Position numbers and translations under genes: made by a program. Of a stretch of DNA of 64,000 nucleotides, positions 47,463 through 59,766 are shown one piece after another. The stretch lies in assembly GCA_025506515.1 (NCBI GenBank), contig CM046443.1, positions 89,953,281 to 90,017,280 on the forward strand. Direction: 5' to 3'. The DNA is from Flaveria trinervia (Eukaryota; Streptophyta; Magnoliopsida; Asterales; Asteraceae). The notes under the pieces were generated by a model. That model was not told the origin of the DNA and ran no database searches. It was given only the letters and a program-made list of their open reading frames with translations. How positions within the stretch are numbered: the first letter of the stretch is position 1; every line of letters begins with the position of its first letter.

Positions 47463-50400
47463 ATGGCGACCATGCAGCTCAAACCACGCCATAACTGTGT
47501 TGCCTACCTCACAAAATCACCTTTCTGGACAAAGTTCGACAACGCCATTGATCTAATGGTCCAATCTCCCTACCAAACGGCCTTCCTTCTAAATCCCACC
47601 ATTCATGCCGAATCCTACACCAGTTTTGGACGAACGTCACCCTTCTAACTGGGGAGAACAACACGAGTCTCTCCAGTCGTTCGTCAACAACCATCAAGTG
47701 GTCATCACTCCGGAAGTCATTCGCCAAACCCTTAACTTGGATGATGCCACTTTCCCGTTGGGTATCCAAAGGGCACAACTGATTTATCCTTTGCCCACCA
47801 TGGATATCAGGGAAACCTCAGTGCCTCTACCATCCTGAAGAAGCATTTCCATGATGCAGAACGTCTTATCTTTCACATGGTTAATGTTTGCTTAGCTCCT
47901 AAGACATCCTCTTGGGATCAAATGTCTACCAGGTGGCAGCAGGTACTATTCTCTATCCTTGAGCAACAAGACTTAAACTTTTCTGAAATTATTTTTCTTG
48001 AACTTAAGGATATGGCCTCAAAACCTCTTTCTAATCGATGGATATTATATCCTCGGTTCATTATGGCCATCATAGAGAATCAGCTGAAAGCTGAGGGACT
48101 TGTTGGCCTTGGAGTCCCTGCAACGGCTGTATTGCCTGAAGTATACTCCAGGCACAACTCTGACCAAACTGAAACAGGCTGCCAAACTGCGAAAACCCAC
48201 GCAGTTGGAACCCACAGCCACCACCTCCAGAACCAGAGTCCCCACCAAACCTAAATCCAAAAAGCCAAAAACGGCTACTCAGGGAGATGAGTCCCCTGAG
48301 GATGCCCCTGTACCACAAACACAGGAAGCACATACTGGTATTAACCCCCCAGTTGTGTCAAAGACTCAACCTGCCAAAGCCGCACAGGTATCCTCTCAAC
48401 AGGATCCTGTTGCAACCAATATTGGGGAACCCACACTGCTGGAACCTATCTCACTTGAGAGGGTTACCATTGAAGCGCACCATTCACCCCGGGTGCAATC
48501 TGCTTCTACCCAATCACCCCATGCAACCGCCCCCCAAAGTCCTACATTAATTGTTGCACAAGTGCTGAGTCAGTTGCACTCCTCACCCTCCCCAGATACC
48601 AATTACAACTGGGCATACCTCTACCATTGAGGGGGAGGATCAAAGTGCATCTGATAACCCACAGCATAGGGGTTACAATGTTCCATTCCTAGTGTAGAAA
48701 AGGAGATTGGAACTTCTGGTGAGGCTGCCACTTATCCTGCTTCAGCATATGATCAGGATGTAGTTGGTACCATTACTAAGACCTTACCAGAGGCAACTGC
48801 TGATGAAGGACATAGTCCTGAGGCAGGAAGTCCCCAGTTCCAAGACAAAGGGGCACATGCTACAACTGATCTACACTCAGTGCATGTTCATCCTGATTAT
48901 CAGGAGGTCAGGTGATTCAGTAACCACTGATGATGACCTGGGCTTCTTTTACGATGTATTAGCCCAAAACACCATCCTGGAAGAGGAGGTGAGCAGACTC
49001 AAAGAGCTGCTTGCCAAAACTTCTGCGGATCAAAGACCATCTGCCTCTCAAACCCCACAGATGGCACCTTCATCTGAAGGTCTCCTAAACACAGAGCCAC
49101 TCCAAAATACTCAGCACCTGCCTCTGCTTCTGGCACTATTTCTCAGGAACAGAACCCCCTGAGCAAATAGCTGCTATCTTTCAAAATTCCCTACCTCTCA
49201 TCACACCTATAATCACTGATATAGTGATCAAAACCATTGATGAGAGGCTTTCCTCAGTAATACAACCTTGATAGAGGAAGTTGTGGGCAAAAAGCTTTCT
49301 GACAATCAAACCCTTGCAACCAATGCAACCAAAAAGGGGGAGATTCAGTCAGTGAAAGCAAAAAGAAAGAGGAGTGCAGAGAGGAAAGAGAAAGAGAAAG
49401 AAACAGAAGTGACAGTAGTGGAAAAAGAGAAGGAGTTGGCTGTGGAGAATGAAAAAGAGAAGGAGAAGGAAGCTGACATGGAGAAATCAAAGAAAAGAGG
49501 CTGATGCCGAACACAGCAGATCAATGGATAACATCATTGATCAGTTGTTTAGGCAAGGCCATGACTGACAAACTTGACTCTGAGATCAGAAGATTAGAGA
49601 TTGAAGAAATCCAAAACAGATGGGCAAGTTATGATGTGTTAGAAAGAGAAAGGCTGGAGATCATGATCAGATTTATAGCAAAATATCTTGGAAGATCAAT
49701 GATCGAAATCAAGGCTTGGTCCAGGGACAGCATCTTGGCAATAACCACCAAGATCTGTTCGTCTGAAGTATACACTAAAGGATTAGTTATTGAAGCTTTG
49801 AATGAAGCTGGTGCTGGGAGCAGGACTGAACTAGCCAAGCAATCTAAAGCCACACTCACTTCCAAAATGCTAGAACAGCCTGTCAACATTCCCACACCTA
49901 AACCCAAAAACAAACCCACCAAACCAACTCCCTTACCCTCAAAACCAATAGCCGATGATGTACCCCAGAAGAAGAAGAGAAGGGTATTGAGGCTAGATGA
50001 TGAAGAAAGATGATGATGAAGATGAAGATAGGCTGCCACTCTCAGCTGTTATACAGTTGCCGAAGGCCACAAGTCACTCTCCAACAATTACTCCTGAAAC
50101 TCAAAGACAAATTGTGAAAGTGAAGCTAGAAGAAGAAGAGCTTCACAACAACACGATGAGGAATTGTTGAGGAGGGTTGACAAAGCATATGCAGCCACAT
50201 CTTCTATCATCAACATGAAGAAGCATGCTCTCAGATTATACACTCTTAAGCATACATTTCAATATCAAAAGAGAGAGAGAGTGAGGATTGGCCTGATCCC
50301 AGGGTGTCTCACAGGATTCACAAGAAAAACATTCCACAGAGATACATTGGCCAGGTGAAAAAGATTGTAGATGAAGTGATCTCCCTGGTCTTTGTAGTAT

Positions 50401-50748
50401 CACCCTGGGAAATCCTAGAAGACTTCAAGAAAGCTTATAAAGCTAACCAAACCCACAGAAGATGCTTGAAAATAAAATGGTGAAAAAGGGGTTAGTTTAT
50501 AAGAGGCTTGAAGAAGTCAGAAAGAATGAGCTCCAGTTGTTCTAGAGGGTAATCACCCTGATGAATTTGCTTATAGAATAATAACAACTGTGGAGCTAAA
50601 GAATGGGAAACAGGTCAAATACCTATCTGAGTACTATGGGCCTGAATCATTATTTGAAGGAGGTGCTGAAGAGCTGACCATGGAGGAACAAATTACCTTC
50701 CTTGAGGCCTACACAAGAGAGTCATACAGACTCATAGTGGGGAAGTAG
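47463..50748 (+). pseudogene. S2 third ORF, broken
   Basis: The start is ATG 47463 (MATMQLKPRHNC). The same domain plan as S1 is seen: an N-terminal domain (YQTAFLLNPTIH, VVITPEVIRQTLNLDD, RWILYPRFIMAIIENQ), a Pro/Ser/Thr linker (48180-48630), a K/E-rich coiled coil (49270-49500), a conserved block LGRSMIEIKAWSRDSIL, a basic KKKRRVLRLDDEE tract, and a C-terminus ending ESYRLIVGK with TAG at 50746-50748. Frame breaks near 47620, 48630, 49170, 49500 and 50000 split it. Amino-acid differences from S1 are mostly conservative, which suggests past selection on the protein. No signal peptide or membrane helix is seen. Confidence 0.8.
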
Positions 50749-50956
50749 ATCTCATGGATGGGGTAACAACTCTGTGTCCAGTTCCCCAAGACAGAGTTCC
50801 CATTCATACTTTGCCAAACAGATCATTGAGACTTCTTCCAGGCCTGTGCTTAAAAGGGTCACTTCTGAGCTGATCTAGAAGACAAAAAGACCAATCCTTC
50901 TGCCATAATAAGTGGGACATCTTCAATAAGTTTAGAGGTTTTGGCTGCATTGGTTC

Positions 50957-50964
50957 AGGGGGAG
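50957..50964 (+). other. S2 polypurine tract
   Basis: AGGGGGAG, two bases before the 3' LTR; same sequence and spacing as S1 and S3. Confidence 0.92.
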
Positions 50965-50966
50965 TT

Positions 50967-51794
50967 TGTTGGACCAAAAGAACCAATGAGCCTGATCAGA
51001 AAAACCTCTAAGTCCCACAGACATCACAACAACTGCTGAAGACTTGATCAGGTTTGACAAAGTCTGAAGATCAACAGCTGAAGACTAAAGTACTGAAGAC
51101 TTCAACAGCTGAAGACCAAAGTCTGAAGATCAACAGCTGAAGACTAAAGTACTGAAGACTTCAACAGCTGAAGACTAAAGTACTGAAGACTTCAACAGCT
51201 GAAGACCAAAGTCTGAAGATCAACAGCTGAAGTACAAAGACTGAAGACATTAGTGATGACAACAGCTGAAGTTCAAGTACAAGTACTGAAACCTTCAGAG
51301 TTTGTTACAACATCTGAAGAAGCATTCTTCAGTTGTTGTGATGGTTTCCTTTCAGTAGTTTTCTTTTTGTTTCAGTATTTGTAAAACGACTGAAAAGCAT
51401 GTTCTTCAGTCGTTGTAGTTTCAGTAGTTTCTTTTCAGTAGTTGTAGTGATAGTTAACACTTAGCATTTTTGTAAGAAGATGTCAGCTGTTTGACATCTT
51501 CAGTAGTTGTGTTAACTATCAGTAGTTTGAATAAATTCTGTTAGATGTCACTATCAAGTGACATCAGCAGACGTCACATCTCCTATATAAGAGGTGTTGA
51601 CCTAATTGTATGTGTGACATTCTGTTACCACGAAAGCGAATATTGAATGAAATATATTTTGCAGAATTCTTCTGTCTATAACCGTTTGTTCTTACCTTGA
51701 ATATCTTTTGTGTTCTTGTGAATTGGCTAATTCATTGTTTGATTTCCGCTGCTATACTCTCTAATCAATCAAACGTAGATCACTGATCCTAACA
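50967..51794 (+). repeat. S2 3' LTR
   Basis: 828 bp, TGTTGGACC to CCTAACA, followed by the right target duplication CTCTA (51795-51799). Inverted repeat I has one mismatch here (AACGACTGAAAA, 51385-51396). Differences from the 5' LTR outside U3 repeats are a few substitutions and single-T indels. Confidence 0.95.
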
Positions 51795-51799
51795 CTCTA

Positions 51800-53305
51800 T
51801 CACACTCCATTACACTAATGCACATGGATTTATGTGGTCCCACAAGTATAAGAGCATTGAAAGGAACTCTACTGCCGTTGATTGTTATGATTTTACAGAT
51901 TACATGGAATTCTTTATAAGAACTAAGGAGAAATAGGCTTGAAACATTAAAATCTTGTATTCTAAAATTGAAATTAAATTGGATTCACAGGTTAAGATAA
52001 TTAGAAGTGACAGAACAAGGTGGATTGGTTTAAGAATCACCATTCTTGACTAATTCTATAACTCAAAAGGGATTGCCAGACATACAGTGCTCCCAGAGAA
52101 CTCATCAACAAAATGGTGTTGCGGGAGAAGGAACAGAACATGATTGAGGGCTGCTCGAACTATGTTAGGTGATTCAAAGGTTGCCTTATAAAATTCTGGG
52201 CGAGGCACAGTCACCATTGCATGCTATGTGCAGAACAGGGGTCTCGTAGTAAGCCACATGAAAAAACCCCTTATGAGATATAGAACAAGAGGCCACGTTC
52301 AATTGGATTTCTAAGGTCCTTGGCAGCAGTGTACCATACTTACATAAGGGACAAATTGGCAAAATTTGCTGAAATGTGGATGATGCTATTTTGTGGATAT
52401 TACTCTAACTTATTGTTATAGAGTTTATAACATCAAAAAACAACAATTTAAGGAATCATCCAACATTGGTATCAATGAGCACACTCTTGTGTTAGGGGGA
52501 ATGGCCGTGATTATATTTTTGACTTAGAATTATTTCTTAATTATTCTAATCCATCTTGTCAGAATGTTTCAGCTGGAATAGGTACTCAAAGTAACTCTGA
52601 TGATGACCAACTATTTGAGTTGCCCAGACCTTGTTCAGGTTCTCCAAGAAGAGCTAAAGTTCAAGCTCTCACTATCTTAAGATCTGACAGCATAACTATT
52701 TTAAAAGATAGTGGAGCTTCAACAGTGGTCTACCTAGTGAGCCTCAAAAACTCTTGTGACACTGAACAACACCAAGCTGATGGAAGTAATATCTTAAAGG
52801 AATAGGAAACTGTTAATGTTGCTTCACAGCCCACAGATGATGATGGTGTTTACCATTCATTCAATCATTCCTCATTAAATGAGTTTGAAACAACAACTGG
52901 TCCAAGTGTTTAAGCTCCTGAGCAAACTATGTCCAACTTGGATCTATCTTTACAACTGGAGGTGATTTCCAGGCTCAGGATTCACAACACTCATTCAGCT
53001 GAGAACATTATAGGAGAAGTCTCTGAAGGTGTGAGAATAACAGGACAAACTCACAATGGGAATATCTATTTGTACTCATGCTTTTTGTCTCAGATGGAAC
53101 CCAAGAAATTAGAAGAAACCTTAAAGGATAGTAGCTGATTTGAATCAATGCAAGAGGAATTGCTTTAATTCAAAAGAAAAAAGGTTTGGAACTTATGTCC
53201 GCTACTATCTGGTCGTACCGATAGGCACCAATGGGTCTTCAGAAACAAGAGAGATGGTAGAGGCTTGATAATCAAGAATAAAATAAGACTGGTAGTTCAG
53301 GTTAC
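51800..53305 (+). pseudogene. pol: Family B integrase and RT start, broken
   Basis: This resumes B after S2. The integrase core gives LMHMDLCGPTS (about 51818), VKIIRSDR with the second Asp, and GRRNRT near 52125, but many stops and lost bases are present. The Ser-rich integrase C-terminal tail contains LFELPRPCSGSPRRAKV (52612-52803). RT begins ENIIGEVSEGVRITGQ (53003), then SCFLSQMEPKKLEETLKDSS, QEELL, WVFRNKRDG and KNKIRLVVQ, where gypsy C interrupts. The left flank of C is GTTAC (53301-53305); the matching copy is not in the window. Confidence 0.83.
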
Positions 53306-54196
53306 TGTCACACCCCTGCTTATAGCGGAAACACGAGGATGTAACGGACGGGATCGTTATAACATATTTTTAATTAATAAAGATGCAATAAATGATGAAA
53401 GACAACTGTCATGATGTCACCTGGCATAAATGGAGACTTGTATCGCAGTTAGTCAATTCACGACAAACAGTCATACACAAAAATAAGTATTAATCCCACA
53501 ACCCGGGAGCAAGTAATCAAAATGTGAATAACCAATAAAAGTCAATGCAATGTCAAAGACATCCAAAGTTTAAATAATATGAGTCTAGGTCATCGCTAAG
53601 GCAGCATCCCTAGCAATCCTCAATGATTGTTACCTGAAAAGATATGCTCAAAAATGCTCAACATATTGTTGGTGAGTTCGTAGGTTTAAATAGTAAACAA
53701 AACTTGATGTTGTGTAATGGTTTGGCAAGACATGAGTGCATACAGTTATAAGCAAGTAATATCACATGTAATCATAAGCATCACAACTAAACCTACGACG
53801 TACACATAGAATTTGTTGGAACATATTCACTCTAGGGCCCGTCCCTGGCCACTGTCAGTCCCAACTAGCATACTAACAGACAAGGGTGGGGGTGTCAGCC
53901 CAATAGTACTATCAATACCTGTTTGTCGACTCCAACACCAGAGTTAAATAGTTGTGAATAAAGAACCACACAGCTAACTCATGCATGTACCAGATATATA
54001 ACTACAAAACGGTAAAACAACAGTCCCAAAAATTGAATAAGTCCACAGTATAAAAAGGGTGAGCATACTTTTCCCCCTAGTTTATAAACATTTAAAATGA
54101 AAAAGGGGCCGCGAAACTCACCTCAAAATGATACGGATGATAATGCAACAGAAGGCTTCTAACAAACAGCGCAAGCCCAAGCAATCACACGCCTAT
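53306..54196 (-). repeat. Gypsy C 3' LTR, first part (3' end of the LTR on the minus strand)
   Basis: It starts TGTCACACCCC on the plus strand, which is the minus-strand LTR end GGGGTGTGACA. It runs to the S3 target AAAAC (54197-54201) and resumes at 58885, so the unsplit LTR is about 2.84 kb. Near 53640-53700 the minus strand reads AACTCACCAACAATATGTTG, a block shared in position with the partial LTR at 63362 and loosely with the solo LTR near 37917. Confidence 0.8.
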
Positions 54197-55246
54197 AAAA
54201 CTGTTGGACCAAAAGAACCAATGAGCCTGATCAGAGAAACCTCTAAGTCCCACAGGACATCACAACAGCTGAAGAAGACCTGATCAGCTGTTCTACAAAG
54301 TCTGAAGAATACAACTGCTGAAGTATTTTGAAGTACTGAAGACAAAGACTGAGACAACAGCTGAAGATCTTCAGTCTTTGTCTTTAGTACTTGTTGAAGT
54401 CTTCAGACTTTAGATCTTCAGATGTTGTCTCAGTCTTTGTCTTCAGTACTTCAGAAATACTTCAGCAGTTGTATTCTTCAGACTTTGTAGAACAGCTGAT
54501 CAGGTCTTCTTCAGCTGTGTGATGTCCTGTGGGACTTAGAGGTTTCTCTGATCAGGCTCATTGGTTCTTTGGTCCAACAAACTCTCCCTGAACCAATGCA
54601 GCCAAAACCTCTAAGTTATTGACGAGTCCCACTTATTTTGGCAGATAGATTGGTCTTTTTATCCTCTTGATCAGATGAGAAGTGACCCTACAGAAGGCTT
54701 CTAACAACACGCGCAAGCCCAAGCAATCACACGCCTATAAAACTGTTGGACCAAAAGAACCAATGAGCCTGATCAGAGAAACCTCTAAGTCCCACAGGAC
54801 ATCACAACAGCTGAAGAAGACCTGATCAGCTGTTCTACAAAGTCTGAAGAATACAACTGCTGAAGTATTTCTGAAGTACTGAAGACAAAGACTGAGACAA
54901 CAGCTGAAGATCTTCAGTCTTTGTCTTCAGTACTTGTTGAAGTCTTCAGACTTTAGATCTTCAGCTGTTGTCTCAGTCTTTGTCTTCAGTACTTCAGAAA
55001 TACTTCAACAGTTGTATTCTTCAGACTTTGTAGAACAGCTGATCAGGTCTTCTCAGCTGTGTGATGTCCTGTGGGACTTAGAGGTTTCTCTGATCAGGCT
55101 CATTGGTTCTTTTGGTCCAACAAACCCCCCTGAACCAATGCAGCAAAAACCTCTAAGTTATTGACGAGTCCCACTTATTTTGGCAGATAGATTGGTCTTT
55201 TTATCCTCTTGATCAGATGAGAAGTGACCCTTTTCAGCACCGGCCT
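54148..55246. repeat. Fold-back LTR end, tandemly duplicated (2 x 542 bp)
   Basis: Unit 1 is 54148-54689 and unit 2 is 54690-55231. Each has about 54 bp of gypsy C flank, S3 LTR bases 1-167 forward (from 54202 or 54744), then LTR bases of about 213 to 1 in reverse (54367-54579 in unit 1), then the reverse complement of the PPT and the preceding internal sequence (matching about 57965-58077). The turn is the palindrome GAAGATCTTC (54363-54372). The units differ at roughly eight positions, mainly one-base indels. Inverted homology in unit 2 continues to 55246. Confidence 0.88.
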
Positions 55247-57858
55247 CCAAACCACAAAGAAGAAGCCTAAGAAGGCTACTCAGGGAGTTGAGTCCCCTGA
55301 GGATGCTCCTGCTGCACCAAAGCAGGTTATCTCTATGGAAATAACCCCCCAGTAGAGACTATGACTCCACCAACCGAAGCCGCTCAGGTTTCCTCTCAAA
55401 AGGAACCTGATGCAACCACTCAAAGGGAAGCCACACTGCTGGGATCCTCCTCACTTGAGGGGATTACCATTGAAGAGCACCACTCGCCCGGGTGCCAATG
55501 CTCCCACACCCTCTCCTGATGCAACCGCCCCTCAAAGCCCTACAATAATTGTTGCAAAAGTGCTGACGCAGTTGCATTCCTCACCCCCCACCCAGACACC
55601 AATCACTACTGGGATAACCTCAACACCTAAGGGGGAGGATCACATGCTTCTGTCAACCCACAGCACAGGGGTTATCATGTTCCATCTCCTGGTGTAGACA
55701 AGGAGGTGCGACCTTCTGGTGAGGCTGCCACTGCCTCTGACTCAGCAAATGACCAGGATGCAGTTGGTAACATCTCTAAGACCTCACCAGCGGCAACAGC
55801 TGATGAAGGACATAGTCCTGAGGCTGGAAGTCCCCAGAACCAAGAACAAGGGGCACATGCTATAATTGATCTACACTCAAGGCATGTAATCCTGACTCTG
55901 TCAGGAGGTCAGGTGATTCAGTATCAACTGATGATGACCTGAGCTTCTTCTATGATGTAGTTGCTCAAAACACCATCCTAGAGGATGAGGTTAGCAGACT
56001 CAAAGAGCTGCTGGCCAAGATGTCTCAGGATGAAAGTCCATCTGCCACCACAATACACCACAGATGGCACCTTCTTCTGAAGGTCCCCTAAACACTGAGC
56101 CATACATACTTCCAAGCCACCAGCCTCTGCTTTTGGCACTGATTCTCAGGAAAGAACCATCCTGATCAATCAGTTGCTAACCTTCAAAAATCCCTACCTC
56201 TCATCACTCCTATGATCACAGATATAGTGATCAAAGCCATTGATGAGAGGCTTCTACAATAATACAACCCTGGTGGAGGAGTTGGTGACCAAATCACTTC
56301 TACTGCTCAAACCCTTGCACCAATGCAACCAAAAGGGGGAGAGTCAGTCAGTTAAAGGAAAAAAGGAAGAGGACAGATGGGGAGAGGAGAAAGAATCAGA
56401 GAGGGTAAATGAGAAGGAGTTGGCTGTTATAAGTGTGGAGGAGACTGAGTTTGATCATGAGAAGGAGAAGGAGAGTGAGAAGAGAGCTGAAGTGAATGAA
56501 AGTCAAAAAGACTTTCATGTCACATATCAAAAGAGGAAAGAAGGAGAGTCTGAGAAGGAGAAGGAGCTGAATGATATGGTGAAAGAAGCTGATGCCAACC
56601 ATAACCGTTCAATGGATAAAATCATTGATCAGTTATATAGGCAGAGTTTTGACATCCAACAACTAGACTCCGAGATCAGAGGTTGGAGACAGAGGAGATC
56701 AACTCAAGATGGGCTAGTTATGATGCCTTAGAAAGAGAAAGGCTGGAGATAATGATATAGATTGTAGCCAAATACTTGGGAAGATCTCTGATAGAAATAA
56801 GGCCTGGACCAGGGACAACATCTTGGCAATAACCACCAAGATTGTTCGTCTGAAGCATACTCCAAGGTTTAGTGATTGAGGCATTAAATGAAGCTGGGGT
56901 TGGGAACCGAAAAGAACTGACAAAATTTACTAAAGCCTTCCTTACAGCCAAAATGCTAAAACAGTCTGAAAAGCCTCTATCCTCAAAATCACTACCTCCA
57001 CAACCCACTAAAAACAACCCCTTTACCCTCTAAACCAACCATCCAACCCACAAAACCAAATCCTTTACCCCCAAAACCCACTGCCAGTGATGTACCTAGA
57101 CAAAAGAAAAGAAAGGTACTGAGGGCTGATGAAGAAGAAGAGGAGGATGAAGACAGACTGCCACTCTCTGCAGTTATCACTTTGCCTAAGGCTAATCCAA
57201 TGTCCATCACTCCTGCTTCTCAAATGCATGCTGTGATGATAAAGATTGAAGAGGAACAGATGCAAAGACATGATGAGGAAATGCTGAAAAGCATTGACAA
57301 AGCATATGCCACATCCTCTTCAATGATTAGCATGAAGAAAGAGAGTCTTAAGATTGTACACCTTGCTAATACCTTTCAATACCAAAGGGAAAAAGTAAGG
57401 ATATGGCCTGATCCTAGGGTGGCACACAGGATTGTCAAGAAAGAAATTCCTCAAAATACAAGGGCCGAGTGAAGAGGGTTGTCGACGAAGACATCACTGG
57501 TTCTTGTAGTGTCCCCCTGGGAAATTGTAGAAGAGTTCAAGAAAGCTTATGAAGCCAAACAACCACCACAAAAGATGTTGGAGAAAAAATCATAAAGAAG
57601 GGATTGGTTTACAAAAGACTTGAAAACTTCAAACAAGATGAGCTCAACCTGCTCTTAGAAGGGACTCATCCAGATGAGTTTGCTTACAGACAAATAACCA
57701 CGGTTGAGCTCAAGAATGGAAAACAGGCCAAGTACATCTCTGAAGTGTATGCCGAGAAGGATTGTTTGATGGTGTGCCCGAGGTGCTGACAATGGATGAG
57801 CAGATCATGTTCTAAGGGCTTACACCAGGGAATCCTATAGGCTGATACACGGGAAGTA
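55247..57858 (+). pseudogene. S3 third ORF, 5'-truncated and broken
   Basis: It begins in the linker after the N-terminal domain (KKPKKATQGVESPEDAP-like words) and continues with a Pro/Thr linker and DLSFFYDVVAQNTILE-type coiled-coil sequence (about 55935). A K/E-rich stretch runs 56330-56640, then a conserved RSLIEI...WTRDNILAITTK-like block, the basic KRKVLRADEEEEEDED tract (57100-57160), and a C-terminus ending ESYRLIHGK with TAG at 57856-57858. Several one-base losses break it. It shares gene order and end with S1 and S2. Confidence 0.78.
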
Positions 57859-58077
57859 GATCTCATGGTTGGGGTAACAGCTCAGTGTCCAAGTCCCCAA
57901 TACAGAGCTCCCAACCATATCATGCAAAACAGATCATCAGAGACTTCTTCCAGGCCGGTGCTGAAAAAGGGTCACTTCTCATCTGATCAAGAGGATAAAA
58001 AGACCAATCTATCTGCCAAAATAAGTGGGACTCGTCAATAACTTAGAGGTTTTGGCTGCATTGGTTCAGGGGGAGTT

Positions 58078-58879
58078 TGTTGGACCAAAAGAACCAATGA
58101 GCCTGATCAGAGAAACCTCTAAGTCCCACAGGACATCACAACAGCTGAAGAAGACCTGATCAGCTGTTCTACAAAGTCTGAAGAATACAACTGCTGAAGT
58201 ATTCTGAAGTACTGAAGACAAAGACTGAGACAACAGCTGAAGATCTAAAGTCTGAAGACTTCAACAAGTACTGAAGACAAAGACTGAAGATCAACAGCTG
58301 AAAGACAAAGTCTGATGTTCAAGTACTGAAGACATCAGCTGATGCTAACAGCTGATGACAACAGCTGAAGAGGGCTTCTTCAGTTGTTGTGATGGTTTTT
58401 CTTCATCAGTAGTTTTCTTTTCCTTTCAGTAGTTTGTTTACTTTTCTGTAGTTTTGTTCCTTTTCAGTACTTGTAAACAACTGAAGAGGTTGTTTCAGTT
58501 GTTGTAGTATCAGTAGTTTTATGTTTTTCAGTAGTTGTAAATAAGATGTTTAACACTTAGGAACATTTGTAAGAAGATGTCAGTTGTTGACATCTTCAGT
58601 AGTGTTAAACATCAGTAGTTATAAAACGGTACATGTCACTTTCAAGTGACATCAGCCTACGTCATTCTTTCCTTTATAAGGAAGGATGACTCACCTGTAA
58701 TCGTGCCATTGAGGCCGACAATCTTAATGCAATATTCCTTTTGTCAGATATTTCTCTCTCTATAACAAAATTCTTTTATCGCTTTATATCGAATGTTCTT
58801 GCTTGAATTTGTCTAATTCTGAGCTATTCCGCTGCTATATCTGTTCAATCGATTAAACCAAGAGGCTGAGATCCTAACA
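58078..58879 (+). repeat. S3 3' LTR
   Basis: 802 bp, TGTTGGACC to CCTAACA, preceded by the PPT AGGGGGAG (58068-58075). It carries inverted repeat I AACAACTGAA/TTCAGTTGTT (58476-58485/58494-58503), inverted repeat II GAAGATGTCA/TGACATCTTC (58573-58582/58588-58597), GTGACATCAGCCTACGTCAT (58646-58665) and TATAAG at 58675-58680. Confidence 0.94.
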
Positions 58880-58884
58880 AAAAC

Positions 58885-59351
58885 TATATAATTGAATATG
58901 TGACATGTCTAATAAACGCTATATGCTTTATGTCTATTTTGGGTCGGTTCGGGTGTATCGTGCGACTCGCTCAAAAGATATATATTCATTCTTATTTATA
59001 TACATATATATAATAATTTGATTACTCGTAATTAGACACGAGTGAAATATATATGCATATATAATAGTTTAAATACACTATTATTATATTTTTCGATTAC
59101 ATATAAGATATATTTTTAACATGCTCTATACACACACTATTATTTACGTATATGTTTATATCTATAATCAAATAACCATTCACGTCATAATCGATTTATA
59201 ACACGATAATATATTTATATTTAGTTCATCCCATGTATATATACTCGTGTCATTATACACATACAATGTATCGATTTACCCAACCATATATATACGACCC
59301 AACCAACATACAATAACACAATATGCCTATGTGTTCATCCAACGCACACAC

Positions 59352-59409
<58 letters not shown>

Positions 59410-59584
59410 CTAAAACACGCACACACATATGATCATATATATATATATATATATATATCAACACACACATCACATATATATAGTAAATATATATACACTA
59501 ACACAAACACACACTATATAATTAAACTAACCACACACATATTAGGCATATAAAATAAACACACACAAACCCACAATTCACACA

Positions 59585-59665
<81 letters not shown>

Positions 59666-59702
59666 GCTGCTATACACATATGTTATACACACATTCACAA
59701 TT

Positions 59703-59766
<64 letters not shown>

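Larger units (their letters stand above)
39542..51794 (+). mobile_element. S2: complete, nearly intact Sirevirus-like copia element
   Basis: 12,253 bp with the same order as S1, flanked by exact 5-bp duplications CTCTA (39537-39541 and 51795-51799), and inserted in family B before its integrase. LTRs are 836 and 828 bp and differ at only a few positions outside the U3 mini-repeats, so it is young. Long frames survive: 41621-42718, 43443-45467 and 45488-46744. Breaks are mostly single-base losses. It is the best copy in the window for defining the family. Confidence 0.96.
33590..53305 (+). mobile_element. Family B Sirevirus-like copia element, split by three insertions
   Basis: The B pieces are 33590-36040, 38216-39541 and 51800-53305. 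In order they give 5' LTR, PBS, gag, second knuckle and protease, integrase and the start of RT. The reading direction and domain order stay correct across each insertion, and removing the solo LTR (36041-38210 with one CTAGG) and S2 (39542-51794 with one CTCTA) rejoins them. B breaks off within the RT word KNKIRLVVQ at 53305, where gypsy element C enters. The rest of B should lie right of the window. Confidence 0.88.
54202..58879 (+). mobile_element. S3: rearranged and truncated S-family element
   Basis: 4,678 bp with exact flanking duplications AAAAC (54197-54201 and 58880-58884), so both outer ends are original. The 5' LTR is intact for only about 167 bases (to 54368). It is then replaced by an inverted copy of the element's 3' end and a duplicated block. 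Coding sequence resumes mid-ORF3 at 55247 and continues to the PPT and a full 3' LTR. The rest of the 5' LTR, PBS, gag and pol are gone. It was inserted in the LTR of gypsy C, so it is among the youngest events here. Confidence 0.9.
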
